Shown here: positions 42,856 through 51,930 of the stretch, piece after piece
How the letters are laid out: each line of letters begins with the position of its first letter
Position numbering within the stretch: position 1 is the stretch's first letter
Source: Bacteroidota bacterium
GTDB taxonomy: Bacteria > Bacteroidota > Bacteroidia > Chitinophagales > Chitinophagaceae
Direction of reading: 5' to 3'
DNA length: 64,000 bases
NCBI GenBank assembly: GCA_020161435.1
Contig: JAIUNV010000001.1
Span: 186,001 to 250,000 of the forward strand
Notes under the pieces: generated by a model
Database searches by the model: none
What the model saw: the letters and a program-made list of their open reading frames with translations, nothing else
Told to the model about the DNA's origin: nothing
Position numbers and translations under genes: made by a program

Positions 42856-43711
42856 TGTTGCTGATTTGTTGGGTTGCTAATTGTGCGGTTACTTCTTTGC
42901 CAATGAGAATTTGGCGTTTACGGTTTTCGAATTCTGGCTGTAATGCAGCGTTGAATTGAGGGTAGTGCTTGTACAGCTCTAACAGTTCTCCAATACTTTG
43001 GGAATCGTTTATCCGAGCTGTGATATCATCGGCAGTTATTTCCTGACCGCTTTCACACCACTTGCGAATGGTTATACCAGTTTCGGGAGATATTTTCTGT
43101 TCTGGCTTAGCAAAGAACAAACCGGTTCGGTCCTTTGAAGCCGATGCGTAATTCTTGATATCCAAATCGAATACCAATGTGAACTCGTAATCAAGGCCAT
43201 CACGCTGGACGGCTTTCAGCCCAACCTTTTCCGGTACCATCTTGCCATTCTTCTCATTGAGTACATAATCCTGTTTGGTACGCAGGGTAGCAATGATGTG
43301 GCATGGAGACTGCAGGATGCGTTGTACAAACTCATTGTGCCTTGGCGTAATCTTTCCCCAGTTGGTAAATGAGTTGCCAGGCAGAGAGGAATGGTAGTCG
43401 AGCAGGTTGTCCCATTCATGCGAAATGGAGTCAATGATTATTACTTCCATTCCAGCCTTTTCACAGGTAGCCAATGCTTCCATATAACGCTCAGGGTTAT
43501 ACGGAGCTTTCAGGGTGAGTACATTATAATCACCAAGATGAGCGTAGAGGTCGGCTGAGTGGTTCTCTGTATCAATTACAGCGACCTTGTTGTAATTACC
43601 ACAAAGGCCAAAAGCTAGCAGCAGAGAGGAATAGGTTTTACCTGAGCCAGATGGGCCTTGAAGTGCCATGCGGATTTTTGCACGTTTGCGTTGTGCTTTT
43701 TGCAGTTGCAT
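42839..43711 (-). CDS. Sak4-like RecA-fold ATPase (AAA_24 type)
   Basis: A 290-residue protein with Walker A GPSGSGKT (residues 19-26), an IDTENHSADLY strand as in phage nucleotide-binding proteins, and Walker B VIIIDSISHEW. The pattern fits the AAA_24/Sak4 family, whose phage members act in single-strand annealing or recombination together with an SSB. The rest, after about residue 200, is a helical C-terminal part. The DUF3871 gene overlaps its end. It is a likely replication or recombination gene of the element. Confidence 0.78.
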   Translation of the reverse strand: MQLQKAQRKRAKIRMALQGPSGSGKTYSSLLLAFGLCGNYNKVAVIDTENHSADLYAHLGDYNVLTLKAPYNPERYMEALATCEKAGMEVIIIDSISHEWDNLLDYHSSLPGNSFTNWGKITPRHNEFVQRILQSPCHIIATLRTKQDYVLNEKNGKMVPEKVGLKAVQRDGLDYEFTLVFDLDIKNYASASKDRTGLFFAKPEQKISPETGITIRKWCESGQEITADDITARINDSQSIGELLELYKHYPQFNAALQPEFENRKRQILIGKEVTAQLATQQISNNGKHE

Positions 43712-43739
43712 AAACGGAGATTTGATTGTTGAAAATGAA

Positions 43740-43771
43740 AAAGGGCCGGTAGTGTGTACTACCGACCCTTT
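43740..43771 (-). terminator. Terminator of the element lipoprotein gene
   Basis: AAAGGGCCGGTAG and CTACCGACCCTTT (one internal mismatch) form a strong stem after the stop at 43795. It separates this gene from the ATPase operon downstream. Confidence 0.7.
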
Positions 43772-43794
43772 GCTAATTCGATGACTTGACCTAA

Positions 43795-44343
43795 CTATCG
43801 TTTGATGGGGATATTTGAAAATTGACCAACTAAGTTGACAGAGCGATTTGCATAATCAGGATTATTCTTCCATTCTGAAATGGTCATGCTGAAAGTGCCG
43901 GTAGCCTTTCCGTTTTCAATCTTAGTAATGATGAATTCATTGGTATTTCCAGTGCTTGATTGATAATAAACACCATTAAGCGTCAGTTCGCCAACCCAAC
44001 CTCCACTTGAGCTACAGGGTGTAGGGTCGCCGTGTCTGAATCTGTAAGTACCTACAATTAAGCTACCTCCTACTTGAGAGAAGTAAAGATGTGAGTAGAT
44101 AGAAAGCGGGCCATTAGTTTTACGAACTGTGAGCACTTGCCCGCAAAATACACTAGTGCTGGAGCCAAATTGAGGACTGAATTCTAGTTCCCTATCTCCT
44201 TCATTAAACTCGAATGTTGTGCCGTTTGCCACCACCTTGAGATATGCTTTTGTATTTGTTGGCTGCGAGTTATTACTTGTATCCTTATTACAAGCGAATA
44301 GCGTAATCAAACAAAGAAGAACGATCGAATGTGTGATTTTCAT
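43795..44343 (-). CDS. Hypothetical lipoprotein of the element
   Basis: A 182-residue protein with a lipoprotein signal (MKITHSIVLLCLITLFAC, lipobox Cys near residue 18), then a Ser/Thr/Asn-rich linker and a beta-rich domain (AYLKVVANGTTFEFNEGDRE, SIYSHLYFSQVGGS, GTFSMTISEWKN). No family was recognised; the pattern resembles the many small surface lipoproteins of Bacteroidota (DUF4249- or DUF6252-like), and an exact match would need a search. The ATG at 44343 gives the signal; the frame extends upstream to 44475. Confidence 0.7.
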   Translation of the reverse strand: MKITHSIVLLCLITLFACNKDTSNNSQPTNTKAYLKVVANGTTFEFNEGDRELEFSPQFGSSTSVFCGQVLTVRKTNGPLSIYSHLYFSQVGGSLIVGTYRFRHGDPTPCSSSGGWVGELTLNGVYYQSSTGNTNEFIITKIENGKATGTFSMTISEWKNNPDYANRSVNLVGQFSNIPIKR

Positions 44344-44436
44344 GATTCTACGATTTTGGGATTGAACAATGTGATGTATAAAGATATGATTTTGCGAACT
44401 TTGTAAGTGGGCTATTAATTGTATAAACGAATAAAA

Positions 44437-44460
44437 ACGCATCCCAATAAAGGGATGCGT
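44437..44460 (-). terminator. Terminator of the small possible OB-fold gene
   Basis: Perfect 9-bp arms ACGCATCCC / GGGATGCGT surround AATAAA, and TTTTTAT follows on the minus strand, 15 bp after the gene's stop. Confidence 0.75.
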
Positions 44461-44475
44461 CTGGTTTGATGACAT

Positions 44476-44823
44476 TTAGGTCAGTTGTAATTCTTGAACC
44501 TGAGTCTGCCCAATCAATTCTACAGAACCTTTTGGCCGGTATGCATAGCTGTGTGCTAATACCATAACCTCACCAGTACGTTTGTTTACGTACTCGTAAG
44601 GCTCTACCTGTACCCGTACAATGTCGCCTTCAATTTGCTGGCCAACCATCATTTGGGCTAAAGATTCATCGAAAGTGCTTGGGATACTACACTTACGTAC
44701 GGTAGCATAAAAGTTGCCGGTTGTTTGGGATTGAACCAATTCAAGACCACCTGTCAATTCGAGCGTAGTGAAGCTGGTGCCATCCTTTCTTTGGCGGACA
44801 GCAAAGTTTGTAACCTGTACCAT
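44476..44823 (-). CDS. Small beta-rich protein, possibly an OB-fold DNA-binding protein
   Basis: A 115-residue protein whose strand pattern (VTNFAVRQRKDGTSFTTLELTGGLELVQS, FYATVRKC, IEGDIVRVQVEPYEYVNKRTGEVM) is compatible with a five-strand barrel such as a single-stranded DNA-binding protein. No SSB signature and no acidic C-terminal tip is present, so this is a guess from shape and from the Sak4-like gene nearby, since Sak4 proteins usually work with an SSB. Confidence 0.5.
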   Translation of the reverse strand: MVQVTNFAVRQRKDGTSFTTLELTGGLELVQSQTTGNFYATVRKCSIPSTFDESLAQMMVGQQIEGDIVRVQVEPYEYVNKRTGEVMVLAHSYAYRPKGSVELIGQTQVQELQLT

Positions 44824-45141
44824 GATTTTAATTTTTTGAATGAAAAATGAAATGACCTACAGCCGTAATCCTGGTAGTGCACATACCAACATTTGCTATA
44901 GGGGGGGCTTTCGACCCTGAAGTGTGGAGGGGTAGGTTTTTTCGGGTTGGTACTAGGGGGATACACTTGTGGTTTGAAATACGCACAGCTCTTAAAAATG
45001 TATATATTGTGTACAGGATTAGGAAGGCAAAGCCTTTAGATGTTCCCCTTTAACCCATATACATGAGAGCTATACTCTCATATGGAGATATTCGAACCCA
45101 GTAAACAAGGGATAAGTATAACCTCAATAATCCAGTTCACT
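44824..45141. other. Gene-free stretch between two divergent element genes
   Basis: About 320 bp with a G-run (GGGGGGG near 44900), a TATATACAT-type A+T stretch near 45050 and no credible gene. It probably holds promoters for both flanking genes, but I could not fix one. Confidence 0.4.
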
Positions 45142-45603
45142 ATGAAACAGGTGTCCATTTTAACCATGATTCTGCTAATGTTCGCTTGTAATGTTATAGG
45201 TAGCAAAGACGATGCTGATAGCGGCAGCAAAGAAGATACCAGTAAGCTTGAAATGCTTCAAGGTAAGTGGAAGGGCACCTATAAGTATATGATGCGTAGT
45301 GGCGATGGATATGGAAATTTGATAATGGTTGCTGCCAAAGAGGGCACTGCGGAGTTTGAGTTTTATAATAAAACGTATAGAATGAAAAAGGTGCAGTTGA
45401 TTGGTGGTAAGGATGACTTCGATTTCACTAATGACTTTGAATTCATACGGAATGACTCCATCATAACAATGGAACGGTCATCAACAGGACCTTGGGCCTC
45501 TGTCCATTTCAGAATAGAATTTTTGACTCCTAACAGCCTGGTGCTTATTAATGGAGAGAAAAATGATTTTCACACCATTTATGATTTGGAAAGAATAAAG
45601 TAG
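45142..45603 (+). CDS. Hypothetical lipoprotein, lone plus-strand gene of the element
   Basis: A 153-residue protein with a lipoprotein signal (MKQVSILTMILLMFACNVIG, lipobox Cys near residue 16). A beta-rich domain follows (LEMLQGKWKGTYKYMMRSGDGYG ... AEFEFYNKTYRMKKVQLIGG ... FRIEFLTPNSLVLINGEK), reminiscent of the lipocalin-like small lipoproteins of Bacteroidota. It is the only clear plus-strand gene of the element, a sign of separate acquisition. It converges with hsdR. Confidence 0.65.
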   Translation: MKQVSILTMILLMFACNVIGSKDDADSGSKEDTSKLEMLQGKWKGTYKYMMRSGDGYGNLIMVAAKEGTAEFEFYNKTYRMKKVQLIGGKDDFDFTNDFEFIRNDSIITMERSSTGPWASVHFRIEFLTPNSLVLINGEKNDFHTIYDLERIK

Positions 45604-45648
45604 CATTCAGTTGTTCACTGCTAAACCGATATCCAAGCAAAACTTGTG

Positions 45649-48600
45649 TTATTTGAAGGTTCTATTTACAAAATTAGCATGCATCAATTTGAACATTGAA
45701 CCAACAAGAAGTGTCCTGAATTCTGGGTTTTCGTTATATTCTTTGAATACTTCAAAGTTGCTGTCGATGTGATTAATCATTTTTTCTTTCAAAGTTTCTG
45801 CGAACGTTATATGTGCATTTTGAATGTCATTCTTGTCAAGTGAAGCAGAGATGTTATCCATTGCAGCCTTATCATCTTGTACGTCTTGTAAAAGGTCTGC
45901 AGCCATTTTGCGGACTTTGTCTTCATTAGTAAACTGTGTCCCAAAACGGTCATTAAATGCTTTTACAATATTTGATAGTAGCTCCAATTCAGGTTCTGCG
46001 ACTCCGCTGCCCATTTCTGATGCTGGCATTAGTTCATCACCTTGCTGTAGGGTGATGGTGAATTCTCCTTGTTTCAGCAATCGGTAACTATCAAGGTCGA
46101 TGGTGTTTGTAACGCCACTTGCCAAATCTTCATCCTGCTCTTTTTGAATTTTGTTTTGCAAGTGATTCAGAAAAACGTACAGCCGTTCTAAATAGGGATT
46201 GGTAAACGGCAAAATTTGTACAAGGAACACATATAGCCGAATGTACGATTTGCATTTTGCTCGAAAATCTTCTTGTGATATTTCATCAAGCGTTGTTCTG
46301 AACACATCGGCTGCTGCATCTAAAATAATATGCAGTTGGTCAACAGAAACATTCTGAACAATTTTATCCGAGAAGTCATGGACTTGTCTATTGGTGTAAA
46401 CTTGATATGCATCTAATGCATTTTGTAGGTCAAACAACTTATTGGGGTCAGTGGCTTCACCCAGAATAGTTGTTTCGTAATATGGTTCAAATGCATCTTT
46501 TATTTCATCAGTAGAGTTAGCAAAGTCCAATACAAAAGTGTCTGTTTTGCCAGCTGTGGTTCTGTTCAATCGAGAAAGAGTTTGTACAGCATTTACACCT
46601 CCCAGTTTCTTGTCTACATACATAGTATGTAGCAGGGGCTGGTCAAAACCCGTTTGATATTTATTTGCCACAATCAAAAATCTGTTGTTGGCTTTCTTGA
46701 ACTCATCTGGAATTGCCTCACTTGCGAAACCGTTTAATGAAGATTCGGTTTGCCCATCTATCTCACCAGAAAATGCGACAATAGCATTGTAAGGTATATT
46801 GTTGTCTTTCAGGTAAGTATCAAATGCCCGCTTGTATTTGACCGCATTTCTTCGGCTACTGGTTACAACCATTGCTTTAGCAAGCCCTTTGATTTTCATT
46901 TTACCAGCGACCTCGTTGGTAAAATGTTCTATCATTACTGCCGTTTTGCGGGCAATATTCAGTTCATGACTTTCTACATAAACCCTCAGTTTCTTCTGCG
47001 CTTTCTTTTTGTCAAATAAAGGGTCGTCTACAATTTTTTTGAGTAGTGCAAAATGGCTGTTGTATGTGATGCAGTTCCGTAGCACATCTACAATAAAGTG
47101 CTCCTGGATGGCTTGTTTCATCGAATACAAGTGAAATGCACGGAATTTGTCTTTGTTTTCTTCTGTGAATTTGACACCAAACAATTCAAGCGTTTTTGGT
47201 TTTGGTGTAGCGGTGAAGGCGAAGTAGCTGGCATTGGTTAGCATTTTCTTGCTTTCAACCAAATATGCGATGATATCTTCTCCTGTTAATTCTTCACCGG
47301 TTTTTCTGTTGATGTATACAATTTCTCCGCCACCTAAATCTTTTATTTCAAAGTCCTTATTTAGTGTGGCATTCAATTTGCCTGCGGTGTTTCCACTTTG
47401 GCCACTGTGTGCTTCGTCTATAATGAGGGCAAATTTGTTTCCTGGTAGTTCGCCAATGTCATTGACGATATATGGGAACTTCTGAATAGTGGTAATAATG
47501 ATTTTCTTGCCTTCTTCCAACGCTTCTTTCAGGTGTTTTGAACCCTTGTCAATATGTTCCACTAAGCCCGAAACTTGCTCAAATTGCTTGATGTTTCGTT
47601 GAATTTGTGAATCCAACACCACACGATCGGTTACTACAATGACAGAATCGAAAACGGCTGAAGTATTGGTTTTGTCAAACAACCCTACCAACTGATGTGC
47701 CAGCCAACTGATAGAATTACTTTTACCCGAACCAGCCGAATGTTGTATCAAATATTTTTTCCCAGCTCCGTTTTCTTTAGCATCTGCTAATAGACCACGC
47801 ACTGCATCTAATTGGTGATAGCGTGGAAATATGAGCTTTTTGGTTTTTTCTTTTTTGATTTTGCCATCGGGCAAAATCTTCTCCGATTCCTCTTCTATCA
47901 GTTGAACATAGTTTTGAATAATGTTCGTGATGCTGTCTTTGGTTAAAATTTCTTTCCAGAGGTAATCCGTTTTGATGCCTGACGGATTGGGTGGGTTTCC
48001 TGCACCGTTGTTATTGCCTTTGTTGAATGGAAGGAAAAATGAGCTCTCGCCTTTGAGCTGAGTGCACATCCACACTTGTTCTGTATCTACTGCAAAATGA
48101 ACCAAACAGCGGGCAAGACGAAACAACTCTTCTTTCGGGTCACGGGTGGTTTTGTATTGCTTGATAGCATCTTTCACATCTTGCTTGGTAAGTTCGTTTT
48201 TGAGCTCAAACGTTATAACAGGCAAACCATTGATGAATACCACCAAATCCAGTGACTTTTCATTTTGTGTGCTGAAATGCACCTGACGGGTCACAGAAAA
48301 AATGTTCTTCTCGTAGAGTTCAGCGTTTTTGGGGTTTAAACTGGAAACTGGTTTATCGTAAAACAGCTTGAGCTTGATACCTGTGTTGCCGTCTGTAATG
48401 TCGGTGCGAAGCAGGTTGATGATACCACCCAAGCATTTTTCATTGACTACTTTATCGTCTTTTATTTTGCGGTTTACCAAGTATAAAATCCGTTGTCTGA
48501 AATTACTGCCGTGGCTTTGCTTTAGTTTGGCTACTTCTTGGGGTTGGGTATCATCCAAGAACTTAAACAGCAGTTCCTCATCTACACATTCAGTGCGATT

Positions 48601-48711
48601 GTAGTGGTTGAAATGGCGCTCTTCAAAGCCATTCACTAAACACAAATACTGTGTGATGTGTGCTTCTAATCCTTTTTCTGATGTATCTACAGCCATAAGT
48701 CTAAGTTTCAT
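45649..48711 (-). CDS. hsdR: Type I restriction enzyme, endonuclease/translocase subunit
   Basis: The 1020-residue protein has the HsdR layout: an N-terminal PD-(D/E)xK nuclease domain (Asp155 in LDLVVFINGLP, then FELK with Glu169 and Lys171), a motor with Walker A (HSAGSGKSNS), DEAH box (LIIDEAHSGQSG), and the helicase motifs FAFTATPKPK and TGFDQPLLHTMYVDKKLGG. A helical C-terminal domain binds the methylase complex. It is the last gene of the five-gene operon, separated by 107 bp from the AlbA_2 gene. Confidence 0.95.
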   Translation of the reverse strand: MKLRLMAVDTSEKGLEAHITQYLCLVNGFEERHFNHYNRTECVDEELLFKFLDDTQPQEVAKLKQSHGSNFRQRILYLVNRKIKDDKVVNEKCLGGIINLLRTDITDGNTGIKLKLFYDKPVSSLNPKNAELYEKNIFSVTRQVHFSTQNEKSLDLVVFINGLPVITFELKNELTKQDVKDAIKQYKTTRDPKEELFRLARCLVHFAVDTEQVWMCTQLKGESSFFLPFNKGNNNGAGNPPNPSGIKTDYLWKEILTKDSITNIIQNYVQLIEEESEKILPDGKIKKEKTKKLIFPRYHQLDAVRGLLADAKENGAGKKYLIQHSAGSGKSNSISWLAHQLVGLFDKTNTSAVFDSVIVVTDRVVLDSQIQRNIKQFEQVSGLVEHIDKGSKHLKEALEEGKKIIITTIQKFPYIVNDIGELPGNKFALIIDEAHSGQSGNTAGKLNATLNKDFEIKDLGGGEIVYINRKTGEELTGEDIIAYLVESKKMLTNASYFAFTATPKPKTLELFGVKFTEENKDKFRAFHLYSMKQAIQEHFIVDVLRNCITYNSHFALLKKIVDDPLFDKKKAQKKLRVYVESHELNIARKTAVMIEHFTNEVAGKMKIKGLAKAMVVTSSRRNAVKYKRAFDTYLKDNNIPYNAIVAFSGEIDGQTESSLNGFASEAIPDEFKKANNRFLIVANKYQTGFDQPLLHTMYVDKKLGGVNAVQTLSRLNRTTAGKTDTFVLDFANSTDEIKDAFEPYYETTILGEATDPNKLFDLQNALDAYQVYTNRQVHDFSDKIVQNVSVDQLHIILDAAADVFRTTLDEISQEDFRAKCKSYIRLYVFLVQILPFTNPYLERLYVFLNHLQNKIQKEQDEDLASGVTNTIDLDSYRLLKQGEFTITLQQGDELMPASEMGSGVAEPELELLSNIVKAFNDRFGTQFTNEDKVRKMAADLLQDVQDDKAAMDNISASLDKNDIQNAHITFAETLKEKMINHIDSNFEVFKEYNENPEFRTLLVGSMFKLMHANFVNRTFK

Positions 48712-48818
48712 CTATTTCTTTCAATATTCTTCTACTTTTCAGAAAAAAATTGATTGATTATCAATGAGTTGTGTTGATTATTTGTCTAAAGTTCATCTAA
48801 TTTTTCATCTAAGTTCAT

Positions 48819-50489
48819 CTAATTTTTTATCCATTTAGGATAGCGGGAAGTGCCAGAGTTTTTAATCGTTTTATCTCGTTTCGACATGGCGTAGACCAGA
48901 TTGCGCACCTTGTTGGCACGCTGTTCTTCGTTTAAAACCTTTGGCAGTAAATCGAGCACAAGTTTATTAATGTCCTCTTTGGATGCAGTACCATACTTTT
49001 CAATGAACTCCAGAATCATGGCCTTGTAGTGGTCATCTTTAAAACCACGAGTTTTGATATAGTCTGCCTTCTGTTCTGTTTTTTCAGCAACGGAAACTGA
49101 AATATGAAAATTTGGTTTTCGCCCTTCAATAAAGTGTTTGGCCTTTAACACCCTCACCTCCGCATCATTGAGTTCCTTTTTCTTTTGCACCTTATCCAAT
49201 AAGATGATTTCGTCCAAGCTAAGTTCAGGGTTGCGGGCAAGCACCCGGGCATATTCCATATCCAGAACTTTACCAATCAGAGTCACTTTTACTTTATTGC
49301 CCGTAAAGTCGTAATCCGGCATAGGGAAAAATCTATCACGCTGAACCCTGAACATTCGTTTGATACCGCTACCAATGGAGTCAATCATATTGAAAGATTC
49401 CATTGTTTTAGCCAATAGTGTATTGCGATAAAACGAAGGAGGGTCCTCACTTTTTAATACATCTTCTACACTACCTGGTAAAAACGTGCCGGGATTGGTA
49501 AAAGAGATATATCCATCTTCATTTTCAGCAACAGTAATACGGCCGCCAAGCGTAAAATCCATGTGGGCGATGCAATTGCTTAATGCTTCTTTGATATTCT
49601 TGGCATCGTATTGTTCTATTTCTTCTGGAAATAGAGTACCATCTTTCAGGTAGCGATATTTCAGGTTACGTATTTTGGCATAAACATCATCTACCGCAAG
49701 AATATAAGGAGGCTCGAAGTGCTGATAATCCCTCTCTACTTTGTCTTTGGTGTATAAAACCCAACTAATTTGAGGCTGTAAGGGATTAAGATGCACAACA
49801 GCCTCGGGCTTGCCCAATAATAAAATGGCTGTGCGGGTAACATGACCGTTGACCAATAATTTGGTTTTTGTAAGAAAAGTAACACTATCCCACTGCTCTA
49901 TTTCAACGGCCAATCGTGGGTTTTTAACCTTAAAGTTTAGACGGGCTATCGCTATTGCCGTTTCATCTAGTTCCTGCACTGTGGCGTCTGGACAAACCGC
50001 AGCACTCCAATCATCTATGGTATGCAAGGGCTCAATCAAAATGTTTTCCTTACGGCTGGCGGTAAGTTCAATCAGACTATCGCCACTGCGTTGCCAGGCT
50101 TTCTTGTGGGCAATTACCGGCTGCCGGGCCGCATGCTTAGGAATGTGCAAAACCCAAATGGTTTTGTGGCTATCGCTTGTGGTAAAGGATTCCACTTTTA
50201 ACCCCTCGCTTGGTAAGTGGGTACAATTACCCAAAATACGATAAGGAAAATTTTCCGGAGTATAATCGTGCAACTGCTGAATACCTAAGATGGACAAGGT
50301 TTTATCTTCTACGCCCATTACTAAATGCCCGCCTTCCATATTGGCAATGGCCGACACATAAGAAATTACATCATCACCTGCACGACCCGATACGTCAGAC
50401 CGCAGATTGCGGAATGCCTTCCATTCGCAATGCTCATTTTCTTTGGGAAAATGCGATTTGAGGTATTGATGTAATTCTGCTTCTGTCAT
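48819..50489 (-). CDS. AlbA_2/Schlafen-type ATP-binding protein in the hsd operon
   Basis: A 556-residue protein with an N-terminal AlbA_2 domain (HCEWKAFRNLRSD, DVISYVSAIANMEGGHLVMGVEDK), a middle RecG-like HATPase_c_4 region (EALSNCIAHMDFTLGGRITVAE, FTNPGTFLPGSVEDVL, SIGSGIKRMF) and a winged C-terminal part. AlbA_2 proteins are often annotated as RecG-like regulators and are related to the Slfn box; several occur in defence islands between hsd genes. Function unknown. It starts 37 bp after the DUF2971 gene. Confidence 0.85.
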   Translation of the reverse strand: MTEAELHQYLKSHFPKENEHCEWKAFRNLRSDVSGRAGDDVISYVSAIANMEGGHLVMGVEDKTLSILGIQQLHDYTPENFPYRILGNCTHLPSEGLKVESFTTSDSHKTIWVLHIPKHAARQPVIAHKKAWQRSGDSLIELTASRKENILIEPLHTIDDWSAAVCPDATVQELDETAIAIARLNFKVKNPRLAVEIEQWDSVTFLTKTKLLVNGHVTRTAILLLGKPEAVVHLNPLQPQISWVLYTKDKVERDYQHFEPPYILAVDDVYAKIRNLKYRYLKDGTLFPEEIEQYDAKNIKEALSNCIAHMDFTLGGRITVAENEDGYISFTNPGTFLPGSVEDVLKSEDPPSFYRNTLLAKTMESFNMIDSIGSGIKRMFRVQRDRFFPMPDYDFTGNKVKVTLIGKVLDMEYARVLARNPELSLDEIILLDKVQKKKELNDAEVRVLKAKHFIEGRKPNFHISVSVAEKTEQKADYIKTRGFKDDHYKAMILEFIEKYGTASKEDINKLVLDLLPKVLNEEQRANKVRNLVYAMSKRDKTIKNSGTSRYPKWIKN

Positions 50490-50526
50490 TTAATATCCAT
50501 TTGCTTTATTGGGTGTCTGTTAGCTA

Positions 50527-51927
50527 CTACCTATAATGGTTAATCTTTGATAACTCAACTTTCAAATTTCTTAAGTTTGAGTCGTAGCCTTTGACTTTTA
50601 TTTCTTTTCTTTTCCTACGAATCATCTCATCAATCTGAACAAAATTTGTTTCCTGCTCAGGGCATTTCGGCCCTAATAAAATGCACTTCAATTGAATGGG
50701 AAACAACTTGCTGTTTAGTCTGAAATCAATGACTGGGTTTATAATTGAATGGGTGTATGTCATTACCCAGTCTGTTTTTAGCTTAACCAGACTATCATTA
50801 TCAATGATTAAAAGCCTTACTTCTTCTTCGATAGCATAATCGTTGGCTTTGAAGAAATGCTTCCAATAACCCAATTTCCGAAATTCAAACTTGAATCCTG
50901 TTAGCCGTTCAACTTCAACTTTAATTTGTTTCAAAAAGTCTAACTCTTTGTGGTTGCCGTTTTCGTCTGCATACTTTACTTTTTGTAAAAGAACGTGCTT
51001 GTTCAAATTACTTTTCTTTACATCAAAGACAAGGCAAACGCCTTTGGCATCATCTGAATACAAACGCCATAGCGTTAAATCATCTTTGCGTTCAATTTTG
51101 GAGCAAGATGTAATGTATCGGTTATTGATAGCGATAATGGTGTTGTGATGTTCCTTGATGAGTGGCTTTTCAATGCTGATGGTTCCATTATCCCGATTCA
51201 AATAGTTTTCCACATAATTCACTTCCGATTTGTCATTCATTCCTACTAAACCACTCATTCGGAATGACAAGTAACTCAGCATATCGAAAATGGTTTTCAG
51301 TCCAGTGTATCGGCAAATTTGCGTGTCTTTAAACTCACCAAACATTTTATTGAAGAACTGATTTTCAAATGAAGTGATTCCACCATCATCATCAGAAAAA
51401 AAGTAAGTGTTTGAATTTTGGTCAAACTGGATTCTGCTTAAAAATGATTTACTTTTAATGAAAGTGAGAAATTCAGTATTATCCTGTAAGTGTTGGTTTG
51501 CTGCTTGTATAATGATATTTAAAACATCTTCTCTGTCCTTCTTTTGTATCTTGACTTTTTCAGGATTTGAAAGCCGTTTGATGATGTCATCAAATGAAAG
51601 CTGAAAAAAATCAAGCTCTTTTTCGTTTCTATCGTAGAAATAAAATGTTTCGTTATCGGTAGCAATACCAAATCTTGCATTGGTAATTGATAGGGCGGAA
51701 CGTAAAGTATCAGTGGCACGAGCAAAAAAATCTTTATTTTGAAGAGTTGTTTTTACTTCGATTACAGCAAGCGGATGAACATTTTTATAAATAACAATAT
51801 CGAATCGCCTTTTAAGAGTTGGGGTTTCCCACCTATCCTGAAGACGAACTTCCAAACCACTTTGTTGAAGTGCGGCTGTAAAGCGGTTAAAAACCAACAT
51901 TTCTAATTCATTACCCTTCGTTTCCAT
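50527..51927 (-). CDS. Restriction-nuclease-like domain fused to DUF2971
   Basis: A 466-residue fusion inserted in the hsd operon. Residues about 1-130 look like an HSDR_N-type nuclease (Asp43 in RFDIVIYKN and EVK at 57-59 in AVIEVKTT form a PD-(D/E)xK triad, with ATDTLRSALSIT and RFGIATDNETF after it). Residues about 230-430 are DUF2971 (LWRLYSDDAKGVCLVFD, FKANDYAIEEEVRLL). It starts 3 bp after hsdS. DUF2971 genes are repeatedly found in defence islands, with no proved function. The fused nuclease suggests a second effector. Confidence 0.75.
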   Translation of the reverse strand: METKGNELEMLVFNRFTAALQQSGLEVRLQDRWETPTLKRRFDIVIYKNVHPLAVIEVKTTLQNKDFFARATDTLRSALSITNARFGIATDNETFYFYDRNEKELDFFQLSFDDIIKRLSNPEKVKIQKKDREDVLNIIIQAANQHLQDNTEFLTFIKSKSFLSRIQFDQNSNTYFFSDDDGGITSFENQFFNKMFGEFKDTQICRYTGLKTIFDMLSYLSFRMSGLVGMNDKSEVNYVENYLNRDNGTISIEKPLIKEHHNTIIAINNRYITSCSKIERKDDLTLWRLYSDDAKGVCLVFDVKKSNLNKHVLLQKVKYADENGNHKELDFLKQIKVEVERLTGFKFEFRKLGYWKHFFKANDYAIEEEVRLLIIDNDSLVKLKTDWVMTYTHSIINPVIDFRLNSKLFPIQLKCILLGPKCPEQETNFVQIDEMIRRKRKEIKVKGYDSNLRNLKVELSKINHYR

Positions 51928-51930
51928 TTT

